Source of the DNA: Lachnospiraceae bacterium UBA3850
GTDB taxonomy: Bacteria; Bacillota; Clostridia; Lachnospirales; Lachnospiraceae
Direction: 5' to 3'
Assembly (NCBI GenBank): GCA_002392655.1
Contig: DGHK01000045.1
Span: forward strand, 1-26,504
DNA length: 26,504 nucleotides
A program made the translations under genes and the position numbers. The notes beneath the pieces are model-generated. The model was not told the origin of the DNA. It saw nothing but the letters and a program-made list of their open reading frames with translations, and made no database searches. Of this stretch, positions 8,739 through 16,737 are shown piece after piece; position 1 is the first letter of the stretch; every line of letters starts with the position of its first letter.

Positions 8739-9713
8739 TTACTTCACTCTTCCGAACTTACTGAACGGCGTTAATCTCAGAACAGCTTTACCAACAATCT
8801 TACTCTTATGTATATTTCCTACATCAGGCCAACGGCTGTCACGGCTGTCATTTCTGTTATCACCAAGAACGAAGTATTCATCCTCGCCCAGTGTTATAGG
8901 ATCACTGGCAGTACCACTATCTCTTATTACTTCTTTACCGTAGCTTTCCTTAAGTATATTTCCATCAACTATGATGCTACCGTCCGGTGCAATCTGAACT
9001 GTTTCACCCGGAAGACCTATAACTCTCTTGATATAATATACATCCGAATCCCTATATGGAAAAACTATGATATCAAATCGTTTTGGATCACCGACTTTAT
9101 ATGAGAACTTATCGATCCAGAGATTATCTCCATTTTCAAGAGTAGGATTCATAGAATTACCATGAACAGTAGTTCTCTGACCGACAAATGTAATGATGCA
9201 GTAGCATATAAGAATGACAATTCCGATATAAATAATGAGCATTAGAAGTTCTTTAACGATATTTACCTCCTGCGGCTTATCGGATTTTTTCTTCTTTTTC
9301 TTCTTATAATCAGGATTATATTCCTCATAAGAATCATCGACTTCTTCAGTCTGATTCTCTGCAGGCATCGTTTCATCTGTCACAGTTTCTTCTGCCTGAG
9401 TCTCTGTTGTATCTCCTGCCTCTCCGTAAGTTTCGCCATTTACAGTCTCTTCCACAGCAGCCATAGCTTCTACTGTTGCAGCTTCATTAGCAGCGGACTC
9501 TGTAGCTTCTGATGCTTCTTCAAAAGCCCCCTCTGTTTCAGAAGAAATGTCTTCTTCTTCCTTAGAGCCCTTTTTCTTTTCTTTTTTTTGCTGCTTCTTC
9601 AGAGCTTTCTCTTCTCTTTTCTTTTGCTTTTTATATTCTTTTTCTTCCTCATAGCTCATTTCCTCTGCCCATTTGGCAAAGTCGGAGCGTCTATCTTCTG
9701 AATCCGTTGACAT
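8739..9713 (-). CDS. lepB: Signal peptidase I with long charged N-terminal extension
   Basis: Type I signal peptidase removes signal peptides from exported proteins at the outer face of the membrane. The catalytic part is ordinary: one membrane segment (about 154-178), box B GNSMNPTLENGD with Ser187, box D YYIKRVIGLPGE with Lys229, and box E GDNRNDSRDSRW (284-295). What is odd is the first 150 residues, predicted cytoplasmic: a Lys/Glu-rich stretch (about 21-54), a Glu/Ala/Thr-rich low-complexity stretch (55-130) and a lysine run (137-143) just before the membrane. The total of 324 residues is far above the roughly 170-200 usual in Firmicutes. GGAG precedes the ATG. It has its own promoter and is the second of two signal peptidase genes within 2.5 kb. 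Confidence 0.93.
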   Translation of the reverse strand: MSTDSEDRRSDFAKWAEEMSYEEEKEYKKQKKREEKALKKQQKKEKKKGSKEEEDISSETEGAFEEASEATESAANEAATVEAMAAVEETVNGETYGEAGDTTETQAEETVTDETMPAENQTEEVDDSYEEYNPDYKKKKKKKSDKPQEVNIVKELLMLIIYIGIVILICYCIITFVGQRTTVHGNSMNPTLENGDNLWIDKFSYKVGDPKRFDIIVFPYRDSDVYYIKRVIGLPGETVQIAPDGSIIVDGNILKESYGKEVIRDSGTASDPITLGEDEYFVLGDNRNDSRDSRWPDVGNIHKSKIVGKAVLRLTPFSKFGRVK

Positions 9714-9744
9714 ATTGGTACTCCAATCAATTACTATAAATCGC

Positions 9745-9779
9745 TATAATTATAACAAAACATTATAATTATAACAAAA
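9745..9779. repeat. Two 16-base direct repeats upstream of lepB (second copy)
   Basis: TATAATTATAACAAAA occurs at 9745-9760 and again, identical, at 9764-9779, a period of 19 bases. Read on the minus strand the unit is TTTTGTTATAATTATA. The spacing places a TTGTTA of one copy 17 bases from a TATAAT of the other, so the duplication itself builds a promoter. Confidence 0.85.
9749..9777 (-). promoter_or_regulatory. Promoter of lepB (second copy)
   Basis: Minus strand: TTGTTA (-35, plus 9772-9777), 17-base spacer, TATAAT (-10, 9749-9754, a perfect consensus). A second TATAAT exists in the upstream repeat copy, with TTGATT 15 bases before an overlapping TATAAT, so start-site choice may be multiple. 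It lies between the rbgA stop (9800) and the lepB start (9713). Confidence 0.65.
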
Positions 9780-9799
9780 ATAAATCAAGATTTCTACGT

Positions 9800-10642
9800 C
9801 TAAGGTGTTTCAAGTGATATTTTTCCAAGTCTTCCCTGTCTTAAGTCATCAAGTATAAGCTTTGAAGCCTTCTCTATATCCTCTTCGCCGCCTTTTTTTA
9901 TGCATTTCTTATATCTTGCTATTTCGAGCAGCATATCGCTTTCGTTCATCGATCCCTCAAGTTCATACTTAATGCTTATCAGACCGGGATACATACCATT
10001 AACCCTCTCCATCATCTTGATGGTAAGCTCTGAAAGCTCGAGTATATTATCATTAATAGAACCGATATATGCAAGACTAAGACCTATCTCATCGTTATCA
10101 AACTTCGGCCAGAGTATACCGGGAGTATCAAGCAGGTTTATATCCTTGGATATTCGTATCCATTGATTACCTCTTGTGACACCTGGCTTGTTACCTGTCT
10201 TGGCTGTTGCCTTTCCGACATATGAGTTGATAAATGTGGACTTCCCGACATTTGGTATACCTACAACCATTGCTTTAATCGGTCTGGCAGCTATAATACC
10301 ACGTCTTTTATCTCTTTCTATTTTTTCCTTGCAGACCTCACGAACAGCTTCAGTAACCTTCAGTGTCTGTTTCCGGACTCTGCTGTCCATCATAACTACC
10401 TTGAAGCCAAGTTCTTCATAATACTTCTTCCAGAGATCATTAATCCTCGGATCAGCTAGATCCGACTTGTTCATTATAATCACTCTTTTTTTCGAATTCG
10501 CCAGATTATCAATATCAGGATTCTTGCTGCTTCCTGGTATTCTGGAATCCAGCAGCTCTATCACAACATCGCAGAGCTTTATATCCTCCTGCATTTTTCT
10601 TCTCGCTCCGGTCATATGACCGGGATACCAGTTGATATCCAT
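9800..10642 (-). CDS. rbgA: Ribosome biogenesis GTPase RbgA (YlqF)
   Basis: RbgA is a circularly permuted GTPase that drives a late step of 50S subunit assembly. The permuted motif order is visible: G4 NKSD (58-61) comes first, then G1 GIPNVGKST (128-136), G2 PGVTRG (153-158) and G3 DTPG (172-175). The N-terminus INWYPGHMTGARRKM is the family hallmark. The 280-residue length is typical. It overlaps the stop of the first lepB by one base (TAATG), so the two are coupled. The order rplS-lepB-rbgA is widespread in Firmicutes and links it to ribosome synthesis. Confidence 0.96.
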   Translation of the reverse strand: MDINWYPGHMTGARRKMQEDIKLCDVVIELLDSRIPGSSKNPDIDNLANSKKRVIIMNKSDLADPRINDLWKKYYEELGFKVVMMDSRVRKQTLKVTEAVREVCKEKIERDKRRGIIAARPIKAMVVGIPNVGKSTFINSYVGKATAKTGNKPGVTRGNQWIRISKDINLLDTPGILWPKFDNDEIGLSLAYIGSINDNILELSELTIKMMERVNGMYPGLISIKYELEGSMNESDMLLEIARYKKCIKKGGEEDIEKASKLILDDLRQGRLGKISLETP

Positions 10643-11235
10643 TACTGTATATCTCCCCTTTTATCCTTAGGCGATAATCTGTAGGTTATCTTACCGACAA
10701 TCTCAGATTTCTGTACATTTCCATAATTAATATATCTAGAGTCCTCACTGTTACTGGTATTGTCACCAAGGACAAAATACTCCTCATCTCCAAGCGTTAT
10801 AGTTTCACTGAGAACGCCGGGGGAATTTATATAGGAATAAGGCAGGTCATCGTTTGTATGTTTTCCATTGATAACCAGACGGCCTGCAACGACTGATATA
10901 GAGTCTCCGGGAACTCCTACAACCCTCTTTATATCATAATAATCATCACTGCCAATCTTCTTAATGGCTACGATATCATTTCTCTCAATCTTTCCAAACT
11001 TGTATGCCAGCTTATTCATAATAAGCTCATCATCATTAGAAATAGTAGATTCCATAGATGGTCCGGTCATATAAACGGTCTGGAAACAGAACGTTATAAA
11101 ACCATATCCGAGCACAACAGCTGCAAATATGATGAGAAATGTATTGATAAGCCTTTTTCCGATAAAAACCTTCTCAGGTTTCTTCTTTTCTTTTTTTCCA
11201 AGTGTAAACTGTGAGGATCCTTTTCTCTTCTTCAT
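10642..11235 (-). CDS. lepB: Signal peptidase I
   Basis: A 197-residue type I signal peptidase that processes exported preproteins. It has a basic N-terminus rich in Lys, one membrane segment (about 28-50), box B TGPSMESTIS with the nucleophile Ser60, box D YYDIKRVVGVPGD with the general base Lys103, and box E LGDNTSNSEDSR. GGAGCAG lies before the ATG. The gene follows rplS, separated by a hairpin terminator (11265-11286) only 29 bases from its start, so expression probably needs read-through from rplS or a weak promoter overlapping the hairpin (TATACT is present at about 11249-11254 but has a poor -35). Confidence 0.94.
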   Translation of the reverse strand: MKKRKGSSQFTLGKKEKKKPEKVFIGKRLINTFLIIFAAVVLGYGFITFCFQTVYMTGPSMESTISNDDELIMNKLAYKFGKIERNDIVAIKKIGSDDYYDIKRVVGVPGDSISVVAGRLVINGKHTNDDLPYSYINSPGVLSETITLGDEEYFVLGDNTSNSEDSRYINYGNVQKSEIVGKITYRLSPKDKRGDIQ

Positions 11236-11264
11236 AACTGCTCCAAATCAGTATATAGATAAAA

Positions 11265-11286
11265 GACCGGAGTTAAAACTCCGGTC
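11265..11286 (-). terminator. Terminator after rplS
   Basis: GACCGGAG (11265-11272) pairs with CTCCGGTC (11279-11286), an eight-base-pair GC-rich stem with a six-base loop (two more A-T pairs are possible). On the minus strand TTTTAT follows. It sits 16 bases after the rplS stop and just ahead of the first lepB, so it probably terminates partially and sets the rplS to lepB ratio. Confidence 0.8.
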
Positions 11287-11302
11287 ACATTGATCAAGAA
11301 AG

Positions 11303-11659
11303 TTATTTAACGATTTCCTTAACCTTAGCTCTCTTACCAACTCTGTCACGCAGATAGTAAAGCTTAGCACGTCTAGCCTTACCTCTTCTGACAACATCAA
11401 CCTTCTTTACAAGTGGAGAATTGAGTGGCCATGTTTTCTCAACACCTACACCATTAGAGTTCTTTCTAACAGTAAATGTCTGTCTTGCACCGTGTCCCTG
11501 AACCTTGATAACAGTTCCTTCAAAAACCTGGATTCTTGTCTTCTCACCCTCTTTGATTTCAGCTGATACTCTTACTGTATCACCGACATTGAACTTGAGA
11601 GGAGTCTCACGAAGCTCAGCATCCTCGATGCCCTTGATGATCTCTTCATAACTTTTCAT
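11303..11659 (-). CDS. rplS: 50S ribosomal protein L19
   Basis: L19 binds the 50S subunit at the interface with 30S. The 118-residue product has normal length and typical sequence: [20 protein letters not shown], then [20 protein letters not shown] and the basic C-terminus [21 protein letters not shown] strong GGAGG precedes the ATG. It has its own promoter and a folded leader of about 100 bases, followed by a terminator. The usual upstream partners rpsP, rimM and trmD are absent; a glycosyltransferase-like gene occupies that side instead, so rplS heads its own unit here. Confidence 0.98.
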   Translation of the reverse strand: MKSYEEIIKGIEDAELRETPLKFNVGDTVRVSAEIKEGEKTRIQVFEGTVIKVQGHGARQTFTVRKNSNGVGVEKTWPLNSPLVKKVDVVRRGKARRAKLYYLRDRVGKRAKVKEIVK

Positions 11660-11692
11660 AATGAAACCTCCAAAATATGAAATAATATTTTC

Positions 11693-11753
11693 AGACGTTC
11701 TTTCTATCTATCAGATGATATCTCGCTCGGATATCAGACACAGCGGACCGTCT
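11693..11753 (-). ncRNA. Structured 5' leader of rplS (candidate L19 autoregulatory leader)
   Basis: The transcript between the promoter and rplS can fold with AGACG (11749-11753) closing on CGTCT (11693-11697) and an inner hairpin GATATC/GATATC (11730-11735 with 11717-11722) around a seven-base loop CGAGCGA. An L19 leader in front of rplS is known in low-GC Gram-positive bacteria and is thought to bind L19 for feedback. The position and two-stem layout agree, but I cannot confirm sequence agreement with the known family. Confidence 0.5.
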
Positions 11754-11771
11754 TAATTAAACAACTTGCAC

Positions 11772-11800
11772 AGTATAGCATAACAAAACTGATAAAGCAA
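11772..11800 (-). promoter_or_regulatory. Promoter of rplS
   Basis: Minus strand: TTGCTT (-35, plus 11795-11800), 17-base spacer, TATACT (-10, 11772-11777), with TG two bases upstream of the -10 (extended -10 form). The -35 lies just after the stop codon of the preceding gene (11808). The start of transcription near 11765 gives a leader of about 105 bases. Confidence 0.75.
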
Positions 11801-11807
11801 GTACTTT

Positions 11808-14540
11808 TTAATACTCAGCGGCCTTGTCATATGAGGCCTCAAGCTTATCATAAAGAGCATCCATCTCATCGGCACTGTCAGCTAAAATAACTAATGCCTC
11901 TTCATACTCTTCTTTAGATATATGTGCATAATCATTTACAAATTCATCTTCTGTAATTCCCAAAGAAGCTATATAACTATCCATATAAGCTCTTACTTCT
12001 GATAGATTTTGATCTGGAGCTGAAGTATCACCTAAATCATACTTTTCTTTATGACTTTTTATTATATCCGATATAAGTATCTTCTTATAATAATTCCATA
12101 TATAGTCAAACGAATCATTATAGAGCTTTACGAGCTGTGCCTCATTCAGTTTATTCTCATATAAACACATGATATTATATACATGTATCTCGATATCAAC
12201 TGTCTGACCGGCATAATCCTCAAGCCCCAGAACATTTTCAGGAACTTTGTATTCTATAGTCCTGTCTTCATCAATATTCATATCCATAAGCGCTGCATCA
12301 ATTTCATCTATCAAACCCACACCGCCTACAGTTACACTTATTCGTTCCTTGGAGAGAATTACTCTTCCGGATTTATCCTTAACAGTAAACCCTGCCTCAA
12401 CACCATCCATAGGCTGTACATCTACTCTGTCATGAACACCTATCTGAATAATCTCAGAGCTCATACCATACTTATAATTATAAAGCTCTTTTACCTGCGA
12501 AAAGAATGATTCATAATTCTCATCAAGAACCTCTCTCGCTGTTTTTAATGCACTTTCTGGAGGACTTCCGGTAGGATCTGTCTCACTTCTTATAATCTCA
12601 TCGACAGATACTCCGCCATCAAATGAATCCTTTTTATAGATATCATAGTATTCAAGCCTGCCTGTACCCTTATCAATATGCTTCTTGTTTCCTCTGTAGA
12701 AATAACAGTCAAGTCTGTCCAGATAAGAATCACCATCACAATAATAATTGACACTTGTATATACACCCTTGTCAGGAACAAAGTTATTATCTATATATTC
12801 ATCGTAAAACAAATCCTTATAAGGGAAATATGTATCATAATCATCCAGATAATAGGTATTAATCGGTGTATAACTATCATCGTCCTTTAAATAATAACAG
12901 CGTTCCTTCCTATCAGAATCCCAGGCCACTCTATAGAAACGACCATTTCCCGCAAAATGAATGCCACTGCCTGAATCATACTGAGAAAACGGGAAATATA
13001 CACCCTTTTCAGAAGTATAATCCATATCCTTAAGTAGTGCATCAAAGGCTTTATCCATCCACGAATACTGATAATTATATACCAGACTGTCTCCCATATA
13101 GTCCTGATACTCAGATTCATAGCTTATGGTATAGCCCTTGCCGAGATCAAGCTGTTTAAACCAATGTCTGGCAAGAGGATCTATGCTTATAAATGATTCA
13201 ATCATAAAAAGCACGGACAGAATACCTGTTATCACATAATATAAGACTGATATTTTCTTATTTTCATAATAAAGACATAGAATATTTAAAAGAATCAGCA
13301 TAAATATTCCGAGACAGCCAACGAAGTATATATCATATCTGGCAGTTATCGCCGTATGAAAGATAACTCCCATCAGGAATACAAATGCCATAGCCGCCAT
13401 AAGTCCAAAAAGAGACTTCATATAATCATCAGAGAAAAGTTTCCTTTCAGAAAGCTTTTTTCTGATCTTAAAAACAATCACAAACATAGCTACAAGACTC
13501 AGCATTGTCATAATAACGCTGAAATGTGTAAAAAACATCTGTTTAATACGGATTATTATGAATACACGACTATAAACAAAAGCCTTTTCAGCATTTCCCG
13601 AGTCTGCAACCCATTTATCATTAACCATAAGGAAGGCTCCAAGGAACATACACGCAGTTGCTGCAGCAACCCAGAAGGAACTGTTCCTGATTACTCTTAT
13701 AAACCTATCCTTTATGCCTGCCTTACCTTTAAAGAATGTATATAGGATACTCATTCCATAATAGCCTAATACTATAAGGGCACAGTTCTCCTTACAAAAA
13801 ACCATAAGAATCATCATAAAGCCTTCAGCTATATGATAACCCAATGTCTGGAAAAATAATGCATATACAAAGAATATAAAGATAAAGAAATCGGGAGTCA
13901 AATAAGTTGAAAGTCCGAGATATATAGGGATCATGCTTATCATAAGAGCCCCGGCAAATGCTCTTCCGCCGGAAAGAAGCCATTTCTTTTTGAGAATAGT
14001 ATATAGACAAATAACAGCAAGTATACCGCATATTATCTGAACAACATTTATAACTCTGTAAGAATACGGAGCAATAAACATAAAGGTTCCAACGAGACCG
14101 GAGAAACCGTAATTAATATGACTGCATATATTAAAGCCATTAAGAAACTTATCAAAAGTAAAGTCGTAATTATAACAAGCTTCTCCTATCCTGTAAAAAT
14201 ACTCGCCCGAATCCCATCTCTGGAAGGTACCGTACATGGGAAGCCTTAAACATAAAGTTATAACAAGTAGTAATAAAATAAAGACAAGGTCCTTCTTATC
14301 AAAGAATCTGTCTCTGCTATAAGACATCTCACTCTTCTTCATCCGAACCTTTAAGGATATATAAATTATTATAAGAAAAATGAATATGCTAAAAATGCCT
14401 ATAGGAAGTACCCAGCTCTTTATCCCGGAAGGTTTTATCGCAACATTTCCGATAAGAGCAAAAGCATTAAATGCAACAGGCAGAATCAAACACCATATAA
14501 GCTGTTTAACTATATTCTCAATTTTATATAACTTTGACAT
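11808..14540 (-). CDS. GT-C type membrane glycosyltransferase with FKBP/trigger-factor-like C-terminus
   Basis: A 910-residue protein I do not recognise as a named gene. Residues 1-455 hold about 12-13 membrane segments. The first outer loop has RWDSGEYFYRIG (108-119), which looks like the acidic catalytic loop of GT-C (PMT/ArnT-like) glycosyltransferases, and a Lys-Glu pair (250-251) lies at the end of a later membrane segment. Such enzymes move sugars from polyprenyl-phosphate carriers outside the membrane. Residues 456-650 are a Tyr/Asp-rich soluble region. Residues of about 700-790 resemble an FKBP or trigger-factor prolyl isomerase fold: VTVGGVGLIDEIDAALMDMN, then TIEYKVPEN and YAGQTVDIEIHVYNI. 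The last 120 residues are helical and acidic, as after that fold in trigger factor. AAGGATAT precedes the ATG; a hairpin 17 bases upstream ends ispH-rpsA. Donor and acceptor are unknown. Confidence 0.75.
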   Translation of the reverse strand: MSKLYKIENIVKQLIWCLILPVAFNAFALIGNVAIKPSGIKSWVLPIGIFSIFIFLIIIYISLKVRMKKSEMSYSRDRFFDKKDLVFILLLLVITLCLRLPMYGTFQRWDSGEYFYRIGEACYNYDFTFDKFLNGFNICSHINYGFSGLVGTFMFIAPYSYRVINVVQIICGILAVICLYTILKKKWLLSGGRAFAGALMISMIPIYLGLSTYLTPDFFIFIFFVYALFFQTLGYHIAEGFMMILMVFCKENCALIVLGYYGMSILYTFFKGKAGIKDRFIRVIRNSSFWVAAATACMFLGAFLMVNDKWVADSGNAEKAFVYSRVFIIIRIKQMFFTHFSVIMTMLSLVAMFVIVFKIRKKLSERKLFSDDYMKSLFGLMAAMAFVFLMGVIFHTAITARYDIYFVGCLGIFMLILLNILCLYYENKKISVLYYVITGILSVLFMIESFISIDPLARHWFKQLDLGKGYTISYESEYQDYMGDSLVYNYQYSWMDKAFDALLKDMDYTSEKGVYFPFSQYDSGSGIHFAGNGRFYRVAWDSDRKERCYYLKDDDSYTPINTYYLDDYDTYFPYKDLFYDEYIDNNFVPDKGVYTSVNYYCDGDSYLDRLDCYFYRGNKKHIDKGTGRLEYYDIYKKDSFDGGVSVDEIIRSETDPTGSPPESALKTAREVLDENYESFFSQVKELYNYKYGMSSEIIQIGVHDRVDVQPMDGVEAGFTVKDKSGRVILSKERISVTVGGVGLIDEIDAALMDMNIDEDRTIEYKVPENVLGLEDYAGQTVDIEIHVYNIMCLYENKLNEAQLVKLYNDSFDYIWNYYKKILISDIIKSHKEKYDLGDTSAPDQNLSEVRAYMDSYIASLGITEDEFVNDYAHISKEEYEEALVILADSADEMDALYDKLEASYDKAAEY
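12171..12443 (-). other. FKBP/trigger-factor-like domain within the GT-C protein
   Basis: Covers residues 700-790. The strand-turn-helix order matches FKBP folds: an entry strand (VHDRVDVQ), a hairpin (GFTVKDKSGRVILSKE), the VTVGG.GLIDEIDAALMDM segment that corresponds to the G-G-I-P-G-F-E-A-L-x-G-M block, then TIEYKVPEN and AGQTVDIEIHVYNI. Key aromatic and FD pocket residues of active prolyl isomerases appear replaced, so it is probably a binding rather than a catalytic domain. This is pattern comparison by eye. Confidence 0.55.
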
Positions 14541-14557
14541 GTTATATCCTTACTAAT

Positions 14558-14586
14558 AAAGAGCGGTCATAAACAAACCGCTCTTT
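14558..14586 (-). terminator. Terminator after ispH-rpsA
   Basis: AAAGAGCGGT (14558-14567) pairs with ACCGCTCTTT (14577-14586), ten base pairs with a nine-base loop. The following bases on the minus strand are ATTAG, so the U-tract is short and the terminator may be leaky. Only 17 bases separate it from the ATG of the next gene. Confidence 0.7.
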
Positions 14587-14615
14587 ATAATGATAATCTT
14601 ATTTATAATTCATAA

Positions 14616-16733
14616 TTATTCTGCATCTTCAGCAGGAGCTTCCTCAGCTGTTTCCTCAGCAGCAGGAGCCTCCTCTACAGCCTCCTCAGCTGCAGGTGCT
14701 TCTTCAGCTTTGTCCTCAGCAGGAGCTTCCTCTTTAAGAATATCATCAACAGGAATGCTCTCTGATATATCCTCGGACTCAGGAATTACAGGAGCCTCCT
14801 CCTTAACTTCCTCTTCCTTAACTTCAGGTTCTCTCTCATTTAAAAGAGCTTTGATAGAAAGGCTGATCTTCTTCTCAGGAATCTTGAGATCAACAACCTT
14901 TGCCTCAATCTCCTGACCACTCTTAAGAACATCTGAAGGCTTCTCGATATGCTCTCTAGCAATCTGTGAAACATGAAGAAGTGCATCGATACCTGGTTCA
15001 AGAACTACAAATGCTCCAAAATCTGTCATACGAGCAACCTTGCCCTTTACAACAGTACCTATAGCATACTTCTCTTCAGCATCCTTCCAAGGATTCTCAT
15101 CATCAAACTTAAGTGAAAGAGCTATCTTACTTCCGTTGATATCCTTGATAAAGCACTTAACCTTATCACCTACGTTAAACAGCTTCTTCGGATTATCAAC
15201 TCTTCCCCATGACATCTCTGAGATGTGAAGAAGTCCGTCTGCACCACCGAGATCAACAAATGCACCAAAATCAGTGATATTCTTGATAACACCCTCAACT
15301 GTATCACCAACTTTTATCTTAGAGAAGAGCTCTTCTGCTGCTGCAGCCTTCTGCTCAGAAACAATCTTCTTTCTGTTTCCAATGATTCTTCTCTTTCTTG
15401 GATCAAACTCTGTAAGTACAAATTCTACTTCCTGATCAAGATACTTGGAAAGATCTCTCTCAAATGTATCTGATACAAGACTAGCAGGAATAAATATTCT
15501 GCACTCGCTTACTGTAACACTAAGTCCACCTGAAAGAACCTGTGTAACCTTACCCTTGAGGACTGTCTGATTATTAAACGCCTCCTCAAGCTCTGCGTAA
15601 GCCTTCTCTGCAGCTACTCTCTTATGAGAAAGAAGTACCTGTCCGTCTCCATCATTTGTTTTAAGAACCTTAACGGTAATTGAATCACCAGGATTAACTA
15701 CTGTAGTAAGATCAACCGGAGTATTTGAATACTCAGCTGCTGTTACTATACCATCTGACTTATAGTTGATGTTAACTACAAGCTCATCAGGCTTAACAGT
15801 GATAACCTCTCCCTCTACAACCTGTCCTGGTCTAATTGATACAGGTGTTTCGTCCTGCAACATCTCCTCAAAGCTTAATTCTGACATACTGTCTTGAACC
15901 TCCTTAATAACATGATTCGGGGTAGATGCCCCAGCAGTAATACCTACCCTACTAGCGGATTCAAAAACAGTCAAATCCAAGTCAACGAGTGTCTGTATAT
16001 AGTAAGTATTGTTACATTGCTGTCTGCTTATTTCATATAATTTTTGTGTGTTTGAACTATCCTTGCCACCGATGACTATCATATGATCAACCTTTGAAGC
16101 AAGCTCCCTCGCTTCACGCTGCCGTTCTTCAGTAGCATTACATATAGTTTTACAAACATTAATATTATAATATTTATCTTCTAAAACTGCAACTAGTTCT
16201 TGAAATTTTTTCAGACTGTAAGTTGTCTGAGAAACAACAGTTATTTTTTTATCCTGAAAGTCCGGTAGCTGATTGATATCCTCGACGTTGTTTATCAGAA
16301 ATGGTTTTGTACGAGACCAACCTATCGTTCCTTCAACCTCGGCATGTCCCGGATTTCCGATGATAAGTATTACATCTCCGGCCTCCGATCTCTCTTCAAC
16401 GATCTTATGAATGTTGCTAACAAAAGGGCAGGTCGCATCAACTATCTCAAGACCAGCTGCTTCTATGGCATCATATATCTCTTTTCCAACGCCATGAGAT
16501 CTTATAATGATGCGTGATTTTGCCGGCAATGTTTTCAAATCATCGACTTCATGTATGATACCGACACCTGCTTTTTCAAGTCTTCCGGTCACTTCCTCAT
16601 TATGAATGATCGGGCCAAATGTATAAGCAGCGTAGCCTTGATGACTGGAACTCTCTGCCTCAGAAAAGGCAGTATCTACTGCTCTTTTTACGCCAAAGCA
16701 AAATCCGGCTTTTTCAGCTAAGATAACTTCCAT
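14616..16733 (-). CDS. ispH: IspH-ribosomal protein S1 fusion
   Basis: A 705-residue fusion known in Clostridia. Residues 1-285 are IspH (LytB), the iron-sulfur enzyme that makes IPP and DMAPP in the last step of the MEP isoprenoid pathway. The three cluster cysteines are Cys12 (AGFCFGV), Cys102 (ATCPFV) and Cys198 (CNATEERQ), with His44, His80, His130, Glu132 and SSN (226-228) for substrate. Residues of about 303-630 hold four S1 RNA-binding domains; the third and fourth are the clearest (EGVIKNITDFGAFVDLGG; KGKVARMTDFGAFVVLEPG), as in ribosomal protein S1. The second is the most diverged. The tail (634-705) is Glu/Ala/Pro-rich and repetitive. It starts four bases after cmk, with a weak ribosome binding site, so coupling is likely. 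Confidence 0.96.
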   Translation of the reverse strand: MEVILAEKAGFCFGVKRAVDTAFSEAESSSHQGYAAYTFGPIIHNEEVTGRLEKAGVGIIHEVDDLKTLPAKSRIIIRSHGVGKEIYDAIEAAGLEIVDATCPFVSNIHKIVEERSEAGDVILIIGNPGHAEVEGTIGWSRTKPFLINNVEDINQLPDFQDKKITVVSQTTYSLKKFQELVAVLEDKYYNINVCKTICNATEERQREARELASKVDHMIVIGGKDSSNTQKLYEISRQQCNNTYYIQTLVDLDLTVFESASRVGITAGASTPNHVIKEVQDSMSELSFEEMLQDETPVSIRPGQVVEGEVITVKPDELVVNINYKSDGIVTAAEYSNTPVDLTTVVNPGDSITVKVLKTNDGDGQVLLSHKRVAAEKAYAELEEAFNNQTVLKGKVTQVLSGGLSVTVSECRIFIPASLVSDTFERDLSKYLDQEVEFVLTEFDPRKRRIIGNRKKIVSEQKAAAAEELFSKIKVGDTVEGVIKNITDFGAFVDLGGADGLLHISEMSWGRVDNPKKLFNVGDKVKCFIKDINGSKIALSLKFDDENPWKDAEEKYAIGTVVKGKVARMTDFGAFVVLEPGIDALLHVSQIAREHIEKPSDVLKSGQEIEAKVVDLKIPEKKISLSIKALLNEREPEVKEEEVKEEAPVIPESEDISESIPVDDILKEEAPAEDKAEEAPAAEEAVEEAPAAEETAEEAPAEDAE
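14619..14729 (-). repeat. Low-complexity repeat encoding the Glu/Ala/Pro tail of IspH-S1
   Basis: Residues 669-705 repeat the unit EEAPAAEEAVEEAPAAEETA with small changes. At DNA level the GCAGGAGCCTCCTCAGC-like units recur several times, a pattern that arises by slippage and is likely to vary in length between strains. Confidence 0.7.
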
Positions 16734-16737
16734 ATTA

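Noticed and set aside
12887..13120. Minus-strand frame inside the GT-C gene, possible frameshift partner
   Set aside because: The main frame is continuous for 910 codons with sensible composition across the region, so the other frame is a shadow.
14590..14916. Plus-strand open frame rich in Ser and Ala
   Set aside because: It is the antisense of the Glu/Ala/Pro tail of IspH-S1; the repeats keep the other strand open. No ribosome binding site or homologous pattern.
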